DNA of 14,422 nucleotides from JBEBXQ01 sp040391535 (lineage in GTDB: Bacteria > Bacteroidota > Bacteroidia > Cytophagales > Spirosomataceae): NCBI GenBank assembly GCA_040391535.1, contig JBEBXQ010000126.1:1-14422 (forward strand), in the 5' to 3' direction. A program made the position numbers and the translations under genes. The notes under the pieces were generated by a model that did not search any database, had not been told where the DNA came from, and worked only from the letters and a program-made list of their open reading frames with translations. Each line of letters begins with the position of its first letter. Position 1 is the first letter of the stretch. Positions 1 through 7,961 of this stretch are shown here, one piece after another.

Positions 1-54
1 TGTCCAGAGACCATGTATATTTCCATGTTTTCAACTGAAGTGAAATAGCCCTGT

Positions 55-94
55 CAGTTCGATATTGAACGGAATGCTGTACGATTTCGTACAG
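55..94. promoter_or_regulatory. Tandem 18-bp dyads, probable activator (enhancer) sites
   Basis: Two 18-bp inverted-repeat sites lie exactly 22 bp apart, two helical turns, start to start. The downstream site (77-94) reads CTGTACGATTTCGTACAG, a perfect 7-bp inverted repeat around ATTT. The upstream site (55-72) reads CAGTTCGATATTGAACGG and is an imperfect version (GTTC...GAAC) of the same layout. A second pair with the same 22-bp register occurs at 9286-9325. With a -12 element at about 160 and a start point near 172, the dyad centres would lie near -87 and -109, the usual range for enhancer-binding proteins of sigma-54 promoters. That a dimeric activator binds here is inference; no regulator gene is present in the window. 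Confidence 0.6.
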
Positions 95-146
95 TTTATC
101 TGTTAGTTAATAATGTAAAATGCTGTTAATCAATGTGTTGATTAGG

Positions 147-161
147 TGGTATATTATTTGA
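147..161 (+). promoter_or_regulatory. Sigma-54-like -24/-12 promoter element
   Basis: TGGTATATTATTTGA matches the layout of the -24/-12 consensus (TGGCAC, five bases, TTGC). GG and the -12 G are in the correct spacing, but the final C is A. It begins 53 nt after the downstream dyad and lies about 60 nt before the first permease start. No good Bacteroidota housekeeping box (TAnnTTTG) is seen in this leader. The same TGGTAT at the same 53-nt distance from a dyad recurs at 9378. The call rests on geometry and repetition; the -12 half is imperfect, so confidence is moderate. Confidence 0.45.
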
Positions 162-216
162 GATATTTGCCTTATCGTATTTTAACAAGAGCAGGACTGA
201 TGTAATCCCAACCCAA

Positions 217-256
217 AGTCATGATCAAAAACTATCTCAAAATTGCCTGGCGGAAC
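217..256 (+). repeat. Direct repeat copy A at a permease start
   Basis: These 40 bases, from four before the start codon to codon 12 of permease 1, recur at 2660-2699 at the start of permease 2 with one mismatch (C226 against A2669). Downstream of codon 12 the two genes diverge sharply. The segment encodes the amphipathic cytoplasmic N-terminus MIKNYLKIAWRN. Confidence 0.85.
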
Positions 257-2617
257 CTGACACGCCATAAGGTCTACACAACGATTAATATTCTGGGCCT
301 TACTCTGGGAATGGCCTGCGGTATACTGATTTTTGCCCTCGTCAGTTACCACCTGAGTTTTGATAATTTTCATGCAGACGCCGACAGGGTTTACCGCTTA
401 GTGACAGAGGCACACCGCGGCGGGAATGTTAACTATGCATCCAGCGTACCGGGCCCCTTGGGTAAGGTGTTCCGTGAGGATTACACTTTCAGTGAAAAAG
501 TGGCCCGCATTGCTACTTTTCGGGATGCACTGATCTCTTGTAAGGAGGACGGGGAGGTCAGGAAATTCAAAGAGGAAGAAGGTGTGGCATTTGCCGAACC
601 TGAGTTTTTTGATATTTTCAATTTCCCGCTGCTGCAGGGCGACAGGAAAACAGTGCTGACTGAACCCAATACAGCCATTATTACCAAACGGATGGCGCAA
701 AAGTATTTTGGTGATGCCGACCCGGTTAACCGGATGCTCCGTCTGGACAGCTGGATTGACTTCAGGATTACAGGAGTGCTCAAAGACTTGCCGGCCAATA
801 CTGACCATCGGGCCGAAATTTACCTTTCTTATCCTACCTTCAGACAATATAACAGCTGGATGAGCAGCGAAGATGCATGGGGGGGGATATCCAGTGATTT
901 TCAGTGTTTCGTACGGCTTCGCAAGGATGTTTCACCGGAACAGGTAGAACTGGTCTTACCTGCTTACGTTAAAAAATACCGGGCTGAAAGTAAGAATGTA
1001 CATCACTATAAACTACAACCTCTCTCTGACATGCATTTCAACTTCCGGTATGGGGGAGAAGTCCCAAGTTCTGTTCTGTGGGCGCTGAGTCTTATAGGTT
1101 TGTTTTTAATTGTGACGGCATGTGTCAACTTTATTAACCTGGCCACTGCCCGGGCATTCAACCGCTCCAGAGAAGTGGGCGTCAGAAAAGTCCTGGGTAG
1201 CACGCGTAGGCAGGTATTCGGACAATTCCTGATGGAGACTGGCCTGATCACAGTAGTGGCTGCTATACTAGCGTTTGTTTTTGCACTGGTCGCATTCCCT
1301 GCTGTGAATGAATGGTTCCGGGCGCAGTTAACGCTTTATTTCCTGTTGAATTGGCAATTTGCCGTCTTTATCCTGGTGTTGATAATTACGGTTACGTTTA
1401 TGGCAGGTTCATATCCCGGGTTGGTTCTTTCCGGATTTCACCCTGTAATAACGCTGAAAGGCAGTATTCTTCAGCGTAACACAAGCGGCTACAATACACG
1501 GAGGTCGCTCATTGTCGTGCAGTTTGTTATTTCCCAATTGCTTATTATAGGCATGATCGTCATGGCGAATCAAATGCGGTATGCCACGGAGTCGGATCTG
1601 GGCTTTGACAGAGATGCTGTGGTAATGTTACCGATAGCCATAGGATCGGAAACTCAGACCAAAAATACCCTGAAAACGCAGTTTTTGGGGCTTCCGGGTG
1701 TGAAGCAGGTGTCGTTATGCCGGGCAGCTCCGCTTTCTGACAATAACTGGAGTACTTCACCCTGGTACGATAACCGGAGTGAAGCTGAAAATTTCGGAAT
1801 CAGCATACGTTCTGCGGATGCCCAATACATTCCTATGTTTGGACTGGAACTGGTGGCAGGCCGGAATATTTTTCCTTCTGATACAGTAAGGGAATTTGTA
1901 GTAAATGAAATGTTTGTTAAAAAACTCAGTCTGCAATCCCCGCAGGAAGTGATCGGGAAAATGCTGAGTCTGAACGGCGGTACGCTGCGTGGACCAATTG
2001 TGGGTGTTGTCAGGGATTTTCACGATCGTTCTTTAATGGAGCAGATTAATGCCGTCTGTATCTCGTCTCACGGTAGCGATTATAATAACTATGCTGTAAA
2101 AATTGATCTTACCGGTGCTGCCGTCACATTGGCGGCACTGGAGAAAACCTGGAGTGAAAAGCATCCTGACCAGTTATTTGAATACCAGTTTCTTGATGAG
2201 CAGATTGCGGACTTATATGAACCGGTAGCCCTTATGCTTGACCTGATTGAGGTTTTCGCTGTCATTGCAGTTTTTATTGGTTGCCTGGGATTGTATGGTG
2301 TGGTATCGTTTATGGCTAGCCGGAAAACAAAAGAAATAGGTATCAGAAAGGTTTTGGGCAGCACTACTATCCAGATTGTCGGGATCTTTGCCAGCGAATT
2401 TTCTCGTCTGATAGTCATCGCTTTCCTGATTGCCGCGCCTTTGGCATGGTGGTTGATGAACGAATGGCTCCGGAACTTTGCCTACCAGATTGACCTCAAG
2501 TGGTGGATGTTTGCCAGTGCCGGGGCAGGAGCCATGGTCATAGCCTTACTGACCGTAAGCTCCCAGGCGATCCGGACGGCATTGGCTAATCCGGTGAAGA
2601 GTCTGAGGGCAGAATAA
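221..2617 (+). CDS. Duplicated FtsX/MacB-type ABC transporter permease (permease 1)
   Basis: This 798-aa inner-membrane permease contains two fused MacB_PCD + FtsX units. The N-terminus MIKNYLKIAWRN is a cytoplasmic amphipathic helix. TM1 lies near residues 21-43 and is followed by a first periplasmic domain with the family signature around FFDIFNFPLLQGD and the GVLKDLPANT segment. TM2 (about 285-307) leads into the cytoplasmic coupling motif SREVGVRKVLGS; TM3 and TM4 follow. TM5 (about 427-450) opens the second unit, with a second periplasmic domain, TM6 (about 670-697), the second coupling motif TKEIGIRKVLGS, and TM7-TM8. It ends ANPVKSLRAE. In MacB the coupling motif contacts the ATPase and passes ATP-driven motion to the periplasm. 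No ATPase is encoded nearby, and the substrate is unknown. It is the first gene after the dyad/sigma-54-like leader and probably starts the operon that runs to 7886. Confidence 0.93.
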   Translation: MIKNYLKIAWRNLTRHKVYTTINILGLTLGMACGILIFALVSYHLSFDNFHADADRVYRLVTEAHRGGNVNYASSVPGPLGKVFREDYTFSEKVARIATFRDALISCKEDGEVRKFKEEEGVAFAEPEFFDIFNFPLLQGDRKTVLTEPNTAIITKRMAQKYFGDADPVNRMLRLDSWIDFRITGVLKDLPANTDHRAEIYLSYPTFRQYNSWMSSEDAWGGISSDFQCFVRLRKDVSPEQVELVLPAYVKKYRAESKNVHHYKLQPLSDMHFNFRYGGEVPSSVLWALSLIGLFLIVTACVNFINLATARAFNRSREVGVRKVLGSTRRQVFGQFLMETGLITVVAAILAFVFALVAFPAVNEWFRAQLTLYFLLNWQFAVFILVLIITVTFMAGSYPGLVLSGFHPVITLKGSILQRNTSGYNTRRSLIVVQFVISQLLIIGMIVMANQMRYATESDLGFDRDAVVMLPIAIGSETQTKNTLKTQFLGLPGVKQVSLCRAAPLSDNNWSTSPWYDNRSEAENFGISIRSADAQYIPMFGLELVAGRNIFPSDTVREFVVNEMFVKKLSLQSPQEVIGKMLSLNGGTLRGPIVGVVRDFHDRSLMEQINAVCISSHGSDYNNYAVKIDLTGAAVTLAALEKTWSEKHPDQLFEYQFLDEQIADLYEPVALMLDLIEVFAVIAVFIGCLGLYGVVSFMASRKTKEIGIRKVLGSTTIQIVGIFASEFSRLIVIAFLIAAPLAWWLMNEWLRNFAYQIDLKWWMFASAGAGAMVIALLTVSSQAIRTALANPVKSLRAE

Positions 2618-2659
2618 ACCTGGGACAGTGTATCATTTTTAATGACAATAACTCAATGC

Positions 2660-2699
2660 AGTCATGATAAAAAACTATCTCAAAATTGCCTGGCGGAAC
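2660..2699 (+). repeat. Direct repeat copy B at a permease start
   Basis: This is the second copy of the 40-bp segment found at 217-256, with 39 of 40 bases identical. It covers the last four leader bases and the first 12 codons of permease 2. Such near-identity in otherwise divergent paralogs fits recent gene conversion or a recombination joint at the gene start. Confidence 0.85.
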
Positions 2700-5111
2700 T
2701 TTGTAAAGCACAAATTGTATTCTGCTATAAAAGTTGGAGGCTTTGCATTCAGCATTGCCGCCTGCCTGTTAATCGGGCTGTATATCCTTCATGAAACCAG
2801 CTATGATAAGACTTATCCGGATAACAGCCAGCTTTTCCGTACGGTAGGCCAGTTTATGGATGAGCATGGCAATACCATAAAAGGACTTTCTTTTCAGGCA
2901 CCGATGGCGGAGGCGCTTAAAGCTGATTTTCCTGAAGTTATGCAGGCAGGCCGCCTGCTTCCCAATCCGCTTTTCGGGGCAGGGAGTAACCAGGTTTCTA
3001 CCGATTTACATCCCGAAAGCGTACATGAAGGGGGCTTTGTCTATGCCGATCAGGAACTGCTGGATATGCTGGGGCTTCCCATGGCTTACGGCGACCGGCA
3101 GTATGCTCTGACAGAGCCCAACACGGTAGTAATGACCGCTTCCAAGGCAGATAAATTTTTTCCGGAAGGAACACCGGTTGGTAAAGTGATTTACCTGAAT
3201 AATGACAAAAGCAAGCCTTATACCGTAAAGGGAGTGCTGGAAGATATTCCGGCGAATTCTCATCTGTATGGATATGATATTTTTCTCTCTCTGGAAGGTA
3301 TACCTTTCTATCCGGGCGAGCAGACCAACTGGATGGCCAGTAATTACATCACTTATTTCAAAATCAAACCCGGCACAGACCTGGATCAACTGGCTGTTAA
3401 GATGACCGGAAATGTGTTGAATCACTACTGGATCCCTGCAATCAAAGCAGCGGGACGTCAGGTGCCGGAAAGGATTAATACTGCCCGCCTGACCCTTCAG
3501 CCTATATCAGATATTCATCTGCATTCCGGTGATTTGCGTGACTATAACGAAGCGAATCCTAAAGGAGATATTCGTTTTGTATGGCTTTTTGGTGGTGTCG
3601 CAGGGTTCATTCTTCTGATAGCCTGTATCAATTTTATTAATCTGTCCACTGCCAGATCGGCCGGCCGGGCAAAGGAAGTCGGACTCCGTAAGGTAGTGGG
3701 TTCGCATCGTAGTGAACTGATGGCACAGTTTCTGACCGAATCGATGCTGTACAGCCTGTTGTCAATCTTATTGGGTGTGATACTGGCCTGGTTATTTTTG
3801 CCGGTTTTTAACACACTTGCCGGTCAGCAACTGGTATTTCCCTGGAAAGGTATGTGGTTATTACCGGTTATCCTTGTATCCGCGACCGGGATCGGACTCG
3901 TTGCCGGGCTCTATCCTGCTGTTTATCTGTCAGGATTCCGGCCGGTGCAGGTACTGAAAGGTCAGCTGAGCCGGGGCGCAAAGAATCCCGTTTTGCGAAA
4001 TGGCCTGGTGGTATTCCAGTTTACCACCTCTATCATCCTGATCGTTGGTACGCTGATCATCAATAGTCAGATGCGCTTTATTCTGAACAGAAAGATTGGA
4101 TTTGAAAAGGACCAGGTGATGATTGTCCAGGGAACCCACACACTGGGAGAGCAGGTACAGACTTTAAAAGAGGCCCTTCGTGATATTCCCAGCGTGCAAC
4201 AGGTGTCGGTCAGTGATTATATGCCGGTAAAGATTGATGGGGTAAAGAGAAACGGGAATTCTTTCTGGCAGAATGGAAAAGCCAGTGAGGGTGCTTCCGT
4301 TCCCGGTCAGTTCTGGCAAATCGATGAAGATTATATTCCGGCACTTGGAATTAAGCTTCGTGAAGGGCGCAATTTTAAGAAGGATCTGGCTACGGATTCA
4401 GAAGCTGCTGTGATCAACCATACCCTGGCAAAAACACTTCAGCTGGATAATCCGGTAGGTGCTTATATCACCAACGGCGGGAGGCAAATGCGGGTGATCG
4501 GTGTGGTGGAAGACTTTAATTTTGAATCGATGAAAGACGAAGTGGGCGGTTTATGTATGGTGCTGGGTAATAGTCCAACCATGATGGCCGTCAAGATTGG
4601 CGGGGCAGACCTGCAGGAAACCATTGCTGCTATTACCACCCGTTGGAAGGCTTTTTCGCCTAATCAGGCGATCCGGTACACATTCCTTGATACGGGCTTT
4701 GCCAATATGTATGTCAGCGTGCAGAGAACCGGCACCATTTTCAGTTGCTTTGCCGTATTGGCGATCCTGATCGCCTGTCTCGGTTTATTTGGTCTGGCAG
4801 CTTTCACTACAGAGCAGCGCGCAAAGGAAATCAGTGTCCGCAAAGTACTGGGAGCAACGGTATCAGGAATAGCCGGTATGCTTTCCGGAGATTTCGTGAA
4901 GCTGGTACTGGTCGCGATCCTCATCGCAACGCCCATTGCCTGGTGGGCGATGAGCAGCTGGCTGCAGGATTTTGCCTATCGCACTGAAATACAGTGGTGG
5001 ATGTTTGCCGCAGCAGGATTGGCGGCGCTGGTAATCTCGTTGTTTACAGTGAGCTTCCAGGCAATCAAAGCGGCAATAGCCAATCCGGTGAACAGTTTGA
5101 GAAGTGAATAA
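2664..5111 (+). CDS. Duplicated FtsX/MacB-type ABC transporter permease (permease 2)
   Basis: This 815-aa protein, the longest of the five paralogs, starts 46 nt after permease 1 and is probably co-transcribed with it. Its first 12 residues equal those of permease 1. TM1 is near 20-43. The first periplasmic domain follows, with LLDMLGLPMAYGD and the GVLEDIPANS segment. TM2 (about 303-325) ends in NFINLSTARS and is followed by the coupling motif AKEVGLRKVVGS. TM5 lies near 444-468, and a second periplasmic domain precedes TM6 (about 691-714). The second coupling motif is AKEISVRKVLGA, followed by TM7, the loop WLQDFAYRTEIQWWMF and TM8. The C-terminus is ANPVNSLRSE. The periplasmic domains differ strongly from permease 1 while the membrane and coupling segments are conserved, which suggests a different periplasmic partner or cargo for a common motor. 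Cargo and ATPase are unknown. Confidence 0.93.
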   Translation: MIKNYLKIAWRNFVKHKLYSAIKVGGFAFSIAACLLIGLYILHETSYDKTYPDNSQLFRTVGQFMDEHGNTIKGLSFQAPMAEALKADFPEVMQAGRLLPNPLFGAGSNQVSTDLHPESVHEGGFVYADQELLDMLGLPMAYGDRQYALTEPNTVVMTASKADKFFPEGTPVGKVIYLNNDKSKPYTVKGVLEDIPANSHLYGYDIFLSLEGIPFYPGEQTNWMASNYITYFKIKPGTDLDQLAVKMTGNVLNHYWIPAIKAAGRQVPERINTARLTLQPISDIHLHSGDLRDYNEANPKGDIRFVWLFGGVAGFILLIACINFINLSTARSAGRAKEVGLRKVVGSHRSELMAQFLTESMLYSLLSILLGVILAWLFLPVFNTLAGQQLVFPWKGMWLLPVILVSATGIGLVAGLYPAVYLSGFRPVQVLKGQLSRGAKNPVLRNGLVVFQFTTSIILIVGTLIINSQMRFILNRKIGFEKDQVMIVQGTHTLGEQVQTLKEALRDIPSVQQVSVSDYMPVKIDGVKRNGNSFWQNGKASEGASVPGQFWQIDEDYIPALGIKLREGRNFKKDLATDSEAAVINHTLAKTLQLDNPVGAYITNGGRQMRVIGVVEDFNFESMKDEVGGLCMVLGNSPTMMAVKIGGADLQETIAAITTRWKAFSPNQAIRYTFLDTGFANMYVSVQRTGTIFSCFAVLAILIACLGLFGLAAFTTEQRAKEISVRKVLGATVSGIAGMLSGDFVKLVLVAILIATPIAWWAMSSWLQDFAYRTEIQWWMFAAAGLAALVISLFTVSFQAIKAAIANPVNSLRSE

Positions 5112-5177
5112 CTTTGAGTTAGCAAGATTGATTGTACCTGAAGAAACAATTATTAACGGCTGAAAACGGAACAGCAT

Positions 5178-5513
5178 ATGATAAAGACATATTAAGTGTC
5201 GATTCCGATTTTCTTCAGGTACTGACCCGGCAAACCGGTATCCGGAAAGTGTTGGGAGCGTCAGTCCCTGGTATTGTTGTCTTGCTGTAAAAGGATTTCC
5301 TGAAGCTTGTGTGTGGCTATTGTTATTGCCTCACCCATAGCCCGGTATGTAATAAGCAGCTGGTGGGAAGATTGCGCCTATCGTATTGACATACAATGGT
5401 GGGTGTTTGTCATGGCCGGACTGGTATCAGTGATGATTGCGTTATTTACCCTAAGCTGGCAGATAATCCGGGTGGTCGTGGCCAATCCGGTGGAATCTTT
5501 ACGAAACGAGTGA
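5178..5513 (+). pseudogene. Decayed permease remnant (three islands, permease 5-like)
   Basis: Three short islands of a permease gene survive. ATG at 5178 gives MIKTY and then a stop (5193). Positions 5198-5215 read VDSDFL, matching VDPDFL of permease 5 (12447-12464). From 5225 the C-terminal unit appears as TR..GIRKVLGASVPGIVVLL. A TCA-to-TAA change makes a stop at 5288-5290, where relatives have S in LLSKDF. A 2-bp deletion near 5316 then shifts the frame, after which the tail reads on from SPIAR to ANPVESLRNE, ending at 5513. Over the last roughly 180 bases it is about 86% identical by eye to the end of permease 5 and less like the flanking genes. It cannot make a working permease. The open 68-codon piece starting at TTG 5307 is the shifted tail, not a separate gene. 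Confidence 0.88.
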
Positions 5514-5525
5514 AACTATAGTTAT

Positions 5526-7886
5526 ATGTTAAAAAGTTACATCAAAGCCGTCCTTCGCAACTTAGTCCGCCACAAGGCTTACTCAATCATCGAAATCTTC
5601 AGCCTCACTGTAGGGTTGATCTCAGGGATTTTAATCCTTTTGTGGGTTATCGACGAAATGTCCTTCGACAAATTCCACACGAATGCCGGCAGCATTTACA
5701 GGGTGATGAATAATAACACCTATCCGGATGGCAGGATTGAGACACATGGTGCCACTTCCGCCCTGTTAAAAGAGGCGATACAAAGCGAAATCCCTGAAGT
5801 AGCTGCAATCGTGCAGCTCAGTATGGAAACCGAGATTTTGGTCAGACATGAAATAAACGCTTTCAACGAACAGGGGCTTTACGCTGATTCGAACCTGTTT
5901 TCGGTATTCAGCTTCCCTCTGATCAAAGGCAACCGCAACAACCCGATGCCCGGCATCCGTTCAATTGCTATTTCGGAAAAGCTGGCGGGGAAACTTTTTG
6001 GTAATGACGAGCCGGTTGGGAAATTGCTGCAGATTGACCAATCAAATGAATTCATGGTAAGCGCTGTGTTTGCCGATATTCCTAAAAATTCCTCTCTTCA
6101 ATTTGATTTCGTTTTACCGTTTGGATTATTTGTGAAAGAAAATCCCTGGACACAGGATTGGAGAAGCGGAGGCACCCGTACCATGGTTACCCTGAAACCG
6201 GCCGCTTCGTTAGCCAATGCCAATGCAACGCTTGCCGGTCTGGTTAAGAAAAACTGTGAGGATTGTACGACCAGCCCGTTTTTATTTGAATATGTAAAAT
6301 CGCGGCTCCACAGCAAATTTGAAAACGGAAAAAGTGTTGGCGGACGAATAGAACAGATCATGCTGTTCAGCATTGTGGCTGCCATTATTTTGATGATGGC
6401 ATGTATTAATTTCATGAACCTGGCAACAGCCCGGTCGGCTACGCGCAGCCGTGAAGTAAGTGTGCGGAAACTCATCGGTGCCAGCCGGTCGGGGTTAATC
6501 GCTCGCTTTATTGCTGAATCGGTACTGTTGTCATTCATCGCCCTGCTACTTGCTTTGGCGCTGGCACAACTGTTGCTGCCCTTCTTTAATGACATAACGG
6601 ATAAGTCTGTAAAACTGGATTTTACCAGTCCTGTATTTATTGGGGGTGCATTGATGATTACCCTGGCCTGCGGATTGCTGGCAGGAAGTTATCCTGCATT
6701 TTTTCTTTCCTCGTACAATCCACTTGTCCTTCTGAAAAGCAATGCGCAAACGTCGCTTTCAGGTAATGGATTTCGCAAGGTATTGGTAGTTGTTCAATTT
6801 GTCACGGCCATCGTATTGATTACCGGAAGCATTGTCATCTATAAGCAGATTACGTTTATCAGCCACAAGAATTTAGGGTTTGAAAAAGAAAATATCATTG
6901 TAATCGACAGAAACGAGGGTATTGGCAAGAATTATCCGGCATTCAAAAATGACCTGCTTCAGCTGCCATCCATCAAAAGTATTGGTTTTGGCGGAAGCAA
7001 CATTTTCACGGTCCCTATTACTACCACCGACCCTGTGTGGGCAAACAAATCCGAAAATTCTGCTGTTTCCTTTAAGATATTTCGTTGTGACGAGGGGTTT
7101 ATTCCTACCATGAACATTGAATTGCTGGCAGGCAGAAACTTTTCTGATGCGGGTAACGATGTATCCAACTATATCATCAACAAGAAGGCGATGGAAATCA
7201 TGGGGTTAACTCCTGAGCATGTGATTGGTACTGATCTGGAGATGTGGCCGGGAAAAGGAAAGATTGTCGGGCTCACCGATGACTTTCATAATGACAACCT
7301 GCGCAAGGGCATTGAGCCACTTATCTTTCTTTATTCTGCAGATCTCGGAAGCCATTACTTTATCAGGGCCGATGGAAGAACGTCCATAAAAGAAACACTT
7401 GCTGCAATAGCAGACATCTATAAAAAACACAACCCGGATTATCCGTTTGAATATTCATTTCTCGATGAAGCTTTTGATAGGGAATACCGTACAGAGGCTG
7501 TTATTGGCAAGCTATCATTGAGCTTCACCGGTATTGCCATGTTCATTTCCTGCCTGGGATTATTCGGATTGGCTTCATTCGCCGCCGAAAGAAGAACAAA
7601 AGAACTGGGCATCCGTAAAGTGCTGGGCGCTTCGGTATCCGGCATTGTGGTATTACTTTCCAAGGATTTTGTAAAACTCGTATTGATTGCCTTTCTGATT
7701 GCCTTGCCCATTGCATGGTGGGTTATGAACATCTGGTTGGAAGATTTTGCCTACCGTATTGACATCGAGTGGTGGATGTTTACCGTGGCGGGATTGGGCG
7801 CGGTGATGATTGCCTTGCTCACGATAAGCTGGCAGGCGATACGGGCGGCGGTGGCCAATCCGGTGGAGAGTTTGAGGGATGAGTGA
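5526..7886 (+). CDS. Duplicated FtsX/MacB-type ABC transporter permease (permease 3)
   Basis: This 786-aa paralog starts 12 nt after the stop of the decayed copy. It begins MLKSYIKAVLRN, with TM1 near 21-42 followed by MSFDKFHTNAGSIYRVM, the conserved entry to the first periplasmic domain. That domain carries NLFSVFSFPLIKGN and AVFADIPKNS. TM2 (about 277-300) runs into NFMNLATARS and the coupling motif SREVSVRKLIGAS. TM5 is near 417-440, the second periplasmic domain follows, and TM6 (about 663-685) contains FISCLGLFGLASF. The second coupling motif is TKELGIRKVLGAS, with TM7, WLEDFAYRIDIEWWMF and TM8 after it. The end is ANPVESLRDE. It is the last gene of the left unit and is followed directly by a stem-loop. 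A stand-alone permease with unknown cargo is the safest description. Confidence 0.93.
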   Translation: MLKSYIKAVLRNLVRHKAYSIIEIFSLTVGLISGILILLWVIDEMSFDKFHTNAGSIYRVMNNNTYPDGRIETHGATSALLKEAIQSEIPEVAAIVQLSMETEILVRHEINAFNEQGLYADSNLFSVFSFPLIKGNRNNPMPGIRSIAISEKLAGKLFGNDEPVGKLLQIDQSNEFMVSAVFADIPKNSSLQFDFVLPFGLFVKENPWTQDWRSGGTRTMVTLKPAASLANANATLAGLVKKNCEDCTTSPFLFEYVKSRLHSKFENGKSVGGRIEQIMLFSIVAAIILMMACINFMNLATARSATRSREVSVRKLIGASRSGLIARFIAESVLLSFIALLLALALAQLLLPFFNDITDKSVKLDFTSPVFIGGALMITLACGLLAGSYPAFFLSSYNPLVLLKSNAQTSLSGNGFRKVLVVVQFVTAIVLITGSIVIYKQITFISHKNLGFEKENIIVIDRNEGIGKNYPAFKNDLLQLPSIKSIGFGGSNIFTVPITTTDPVWANKSENSAVSFKIFRCDEGFIPTMNIELLAGRNFSDAGNDVSNYIINKKAMEIMGLTPEHVIGTDLEMWPGKGKIVGLTDDFHNDNLRKGIEPLIFLYSADLGSHYFIRADGRTSIKETLAAIADIYKKHNPDYPFEYSFLDEAFDREYRTEAVIGKLSLSFTGIAMFISCLGLFGLASFAAERRTKELGIRKVLGASVSGIVVLLSKDFVKLVLIAFLIALPIAWWVMNIWLEDFAYRIDIEWWMFTVAGLGAVMIALLTISWQAIRAAVANPVESLRDE

Positions 7887-7891
7887 AGGGG

Positions 7892-7925
7892 AGAGTTCCT
7901 ATATATATGCCTGGATAGGAACTCT
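7892..7925. terminator. Stem-loop between convergent genes
   Basis: An 11-bp perfect inverted repeat (AGAGTTCCTAT at 7892-7902, ATAGGAACTCT at 7915-7925) encloses a 12-nt AT-rich loop. It lies 5 nt after permease 3 stops and 36 nt before the dehydrogenase stop on the other strand, where a shared bidirectional terminator would be expected. Neither strand has a run of T after the stem, so it may instead protect transcript 3' ends. Confidence 0.6.
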
Positions 7926-7961
7926 TACATCACTTCACTAGCTTGTACTGCAGCTGGTGGC

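Noticed and set aside
157..169. TTTG motifs before permease 1 as a Bacteroidota housekeeping -7 box
   Set aside because: The bases ahead of both TTTG runs are ATTA and GATA, not TAnn, so neither fits TAnnTTTG.
398..847. 149-codon minus-strand open frame inside permease 1
   Set aside because: It is an antisense shadow of the first periplasmic domain of permease 1, with no family resemblance or independent start signals.
6098..6595. 165-codon open frame on the minus strand inside permease 3
   Set aside because: It lies wholly within a clearly coding gene, has no recognisable domain, and its composition reads as the antisense of permease codons.
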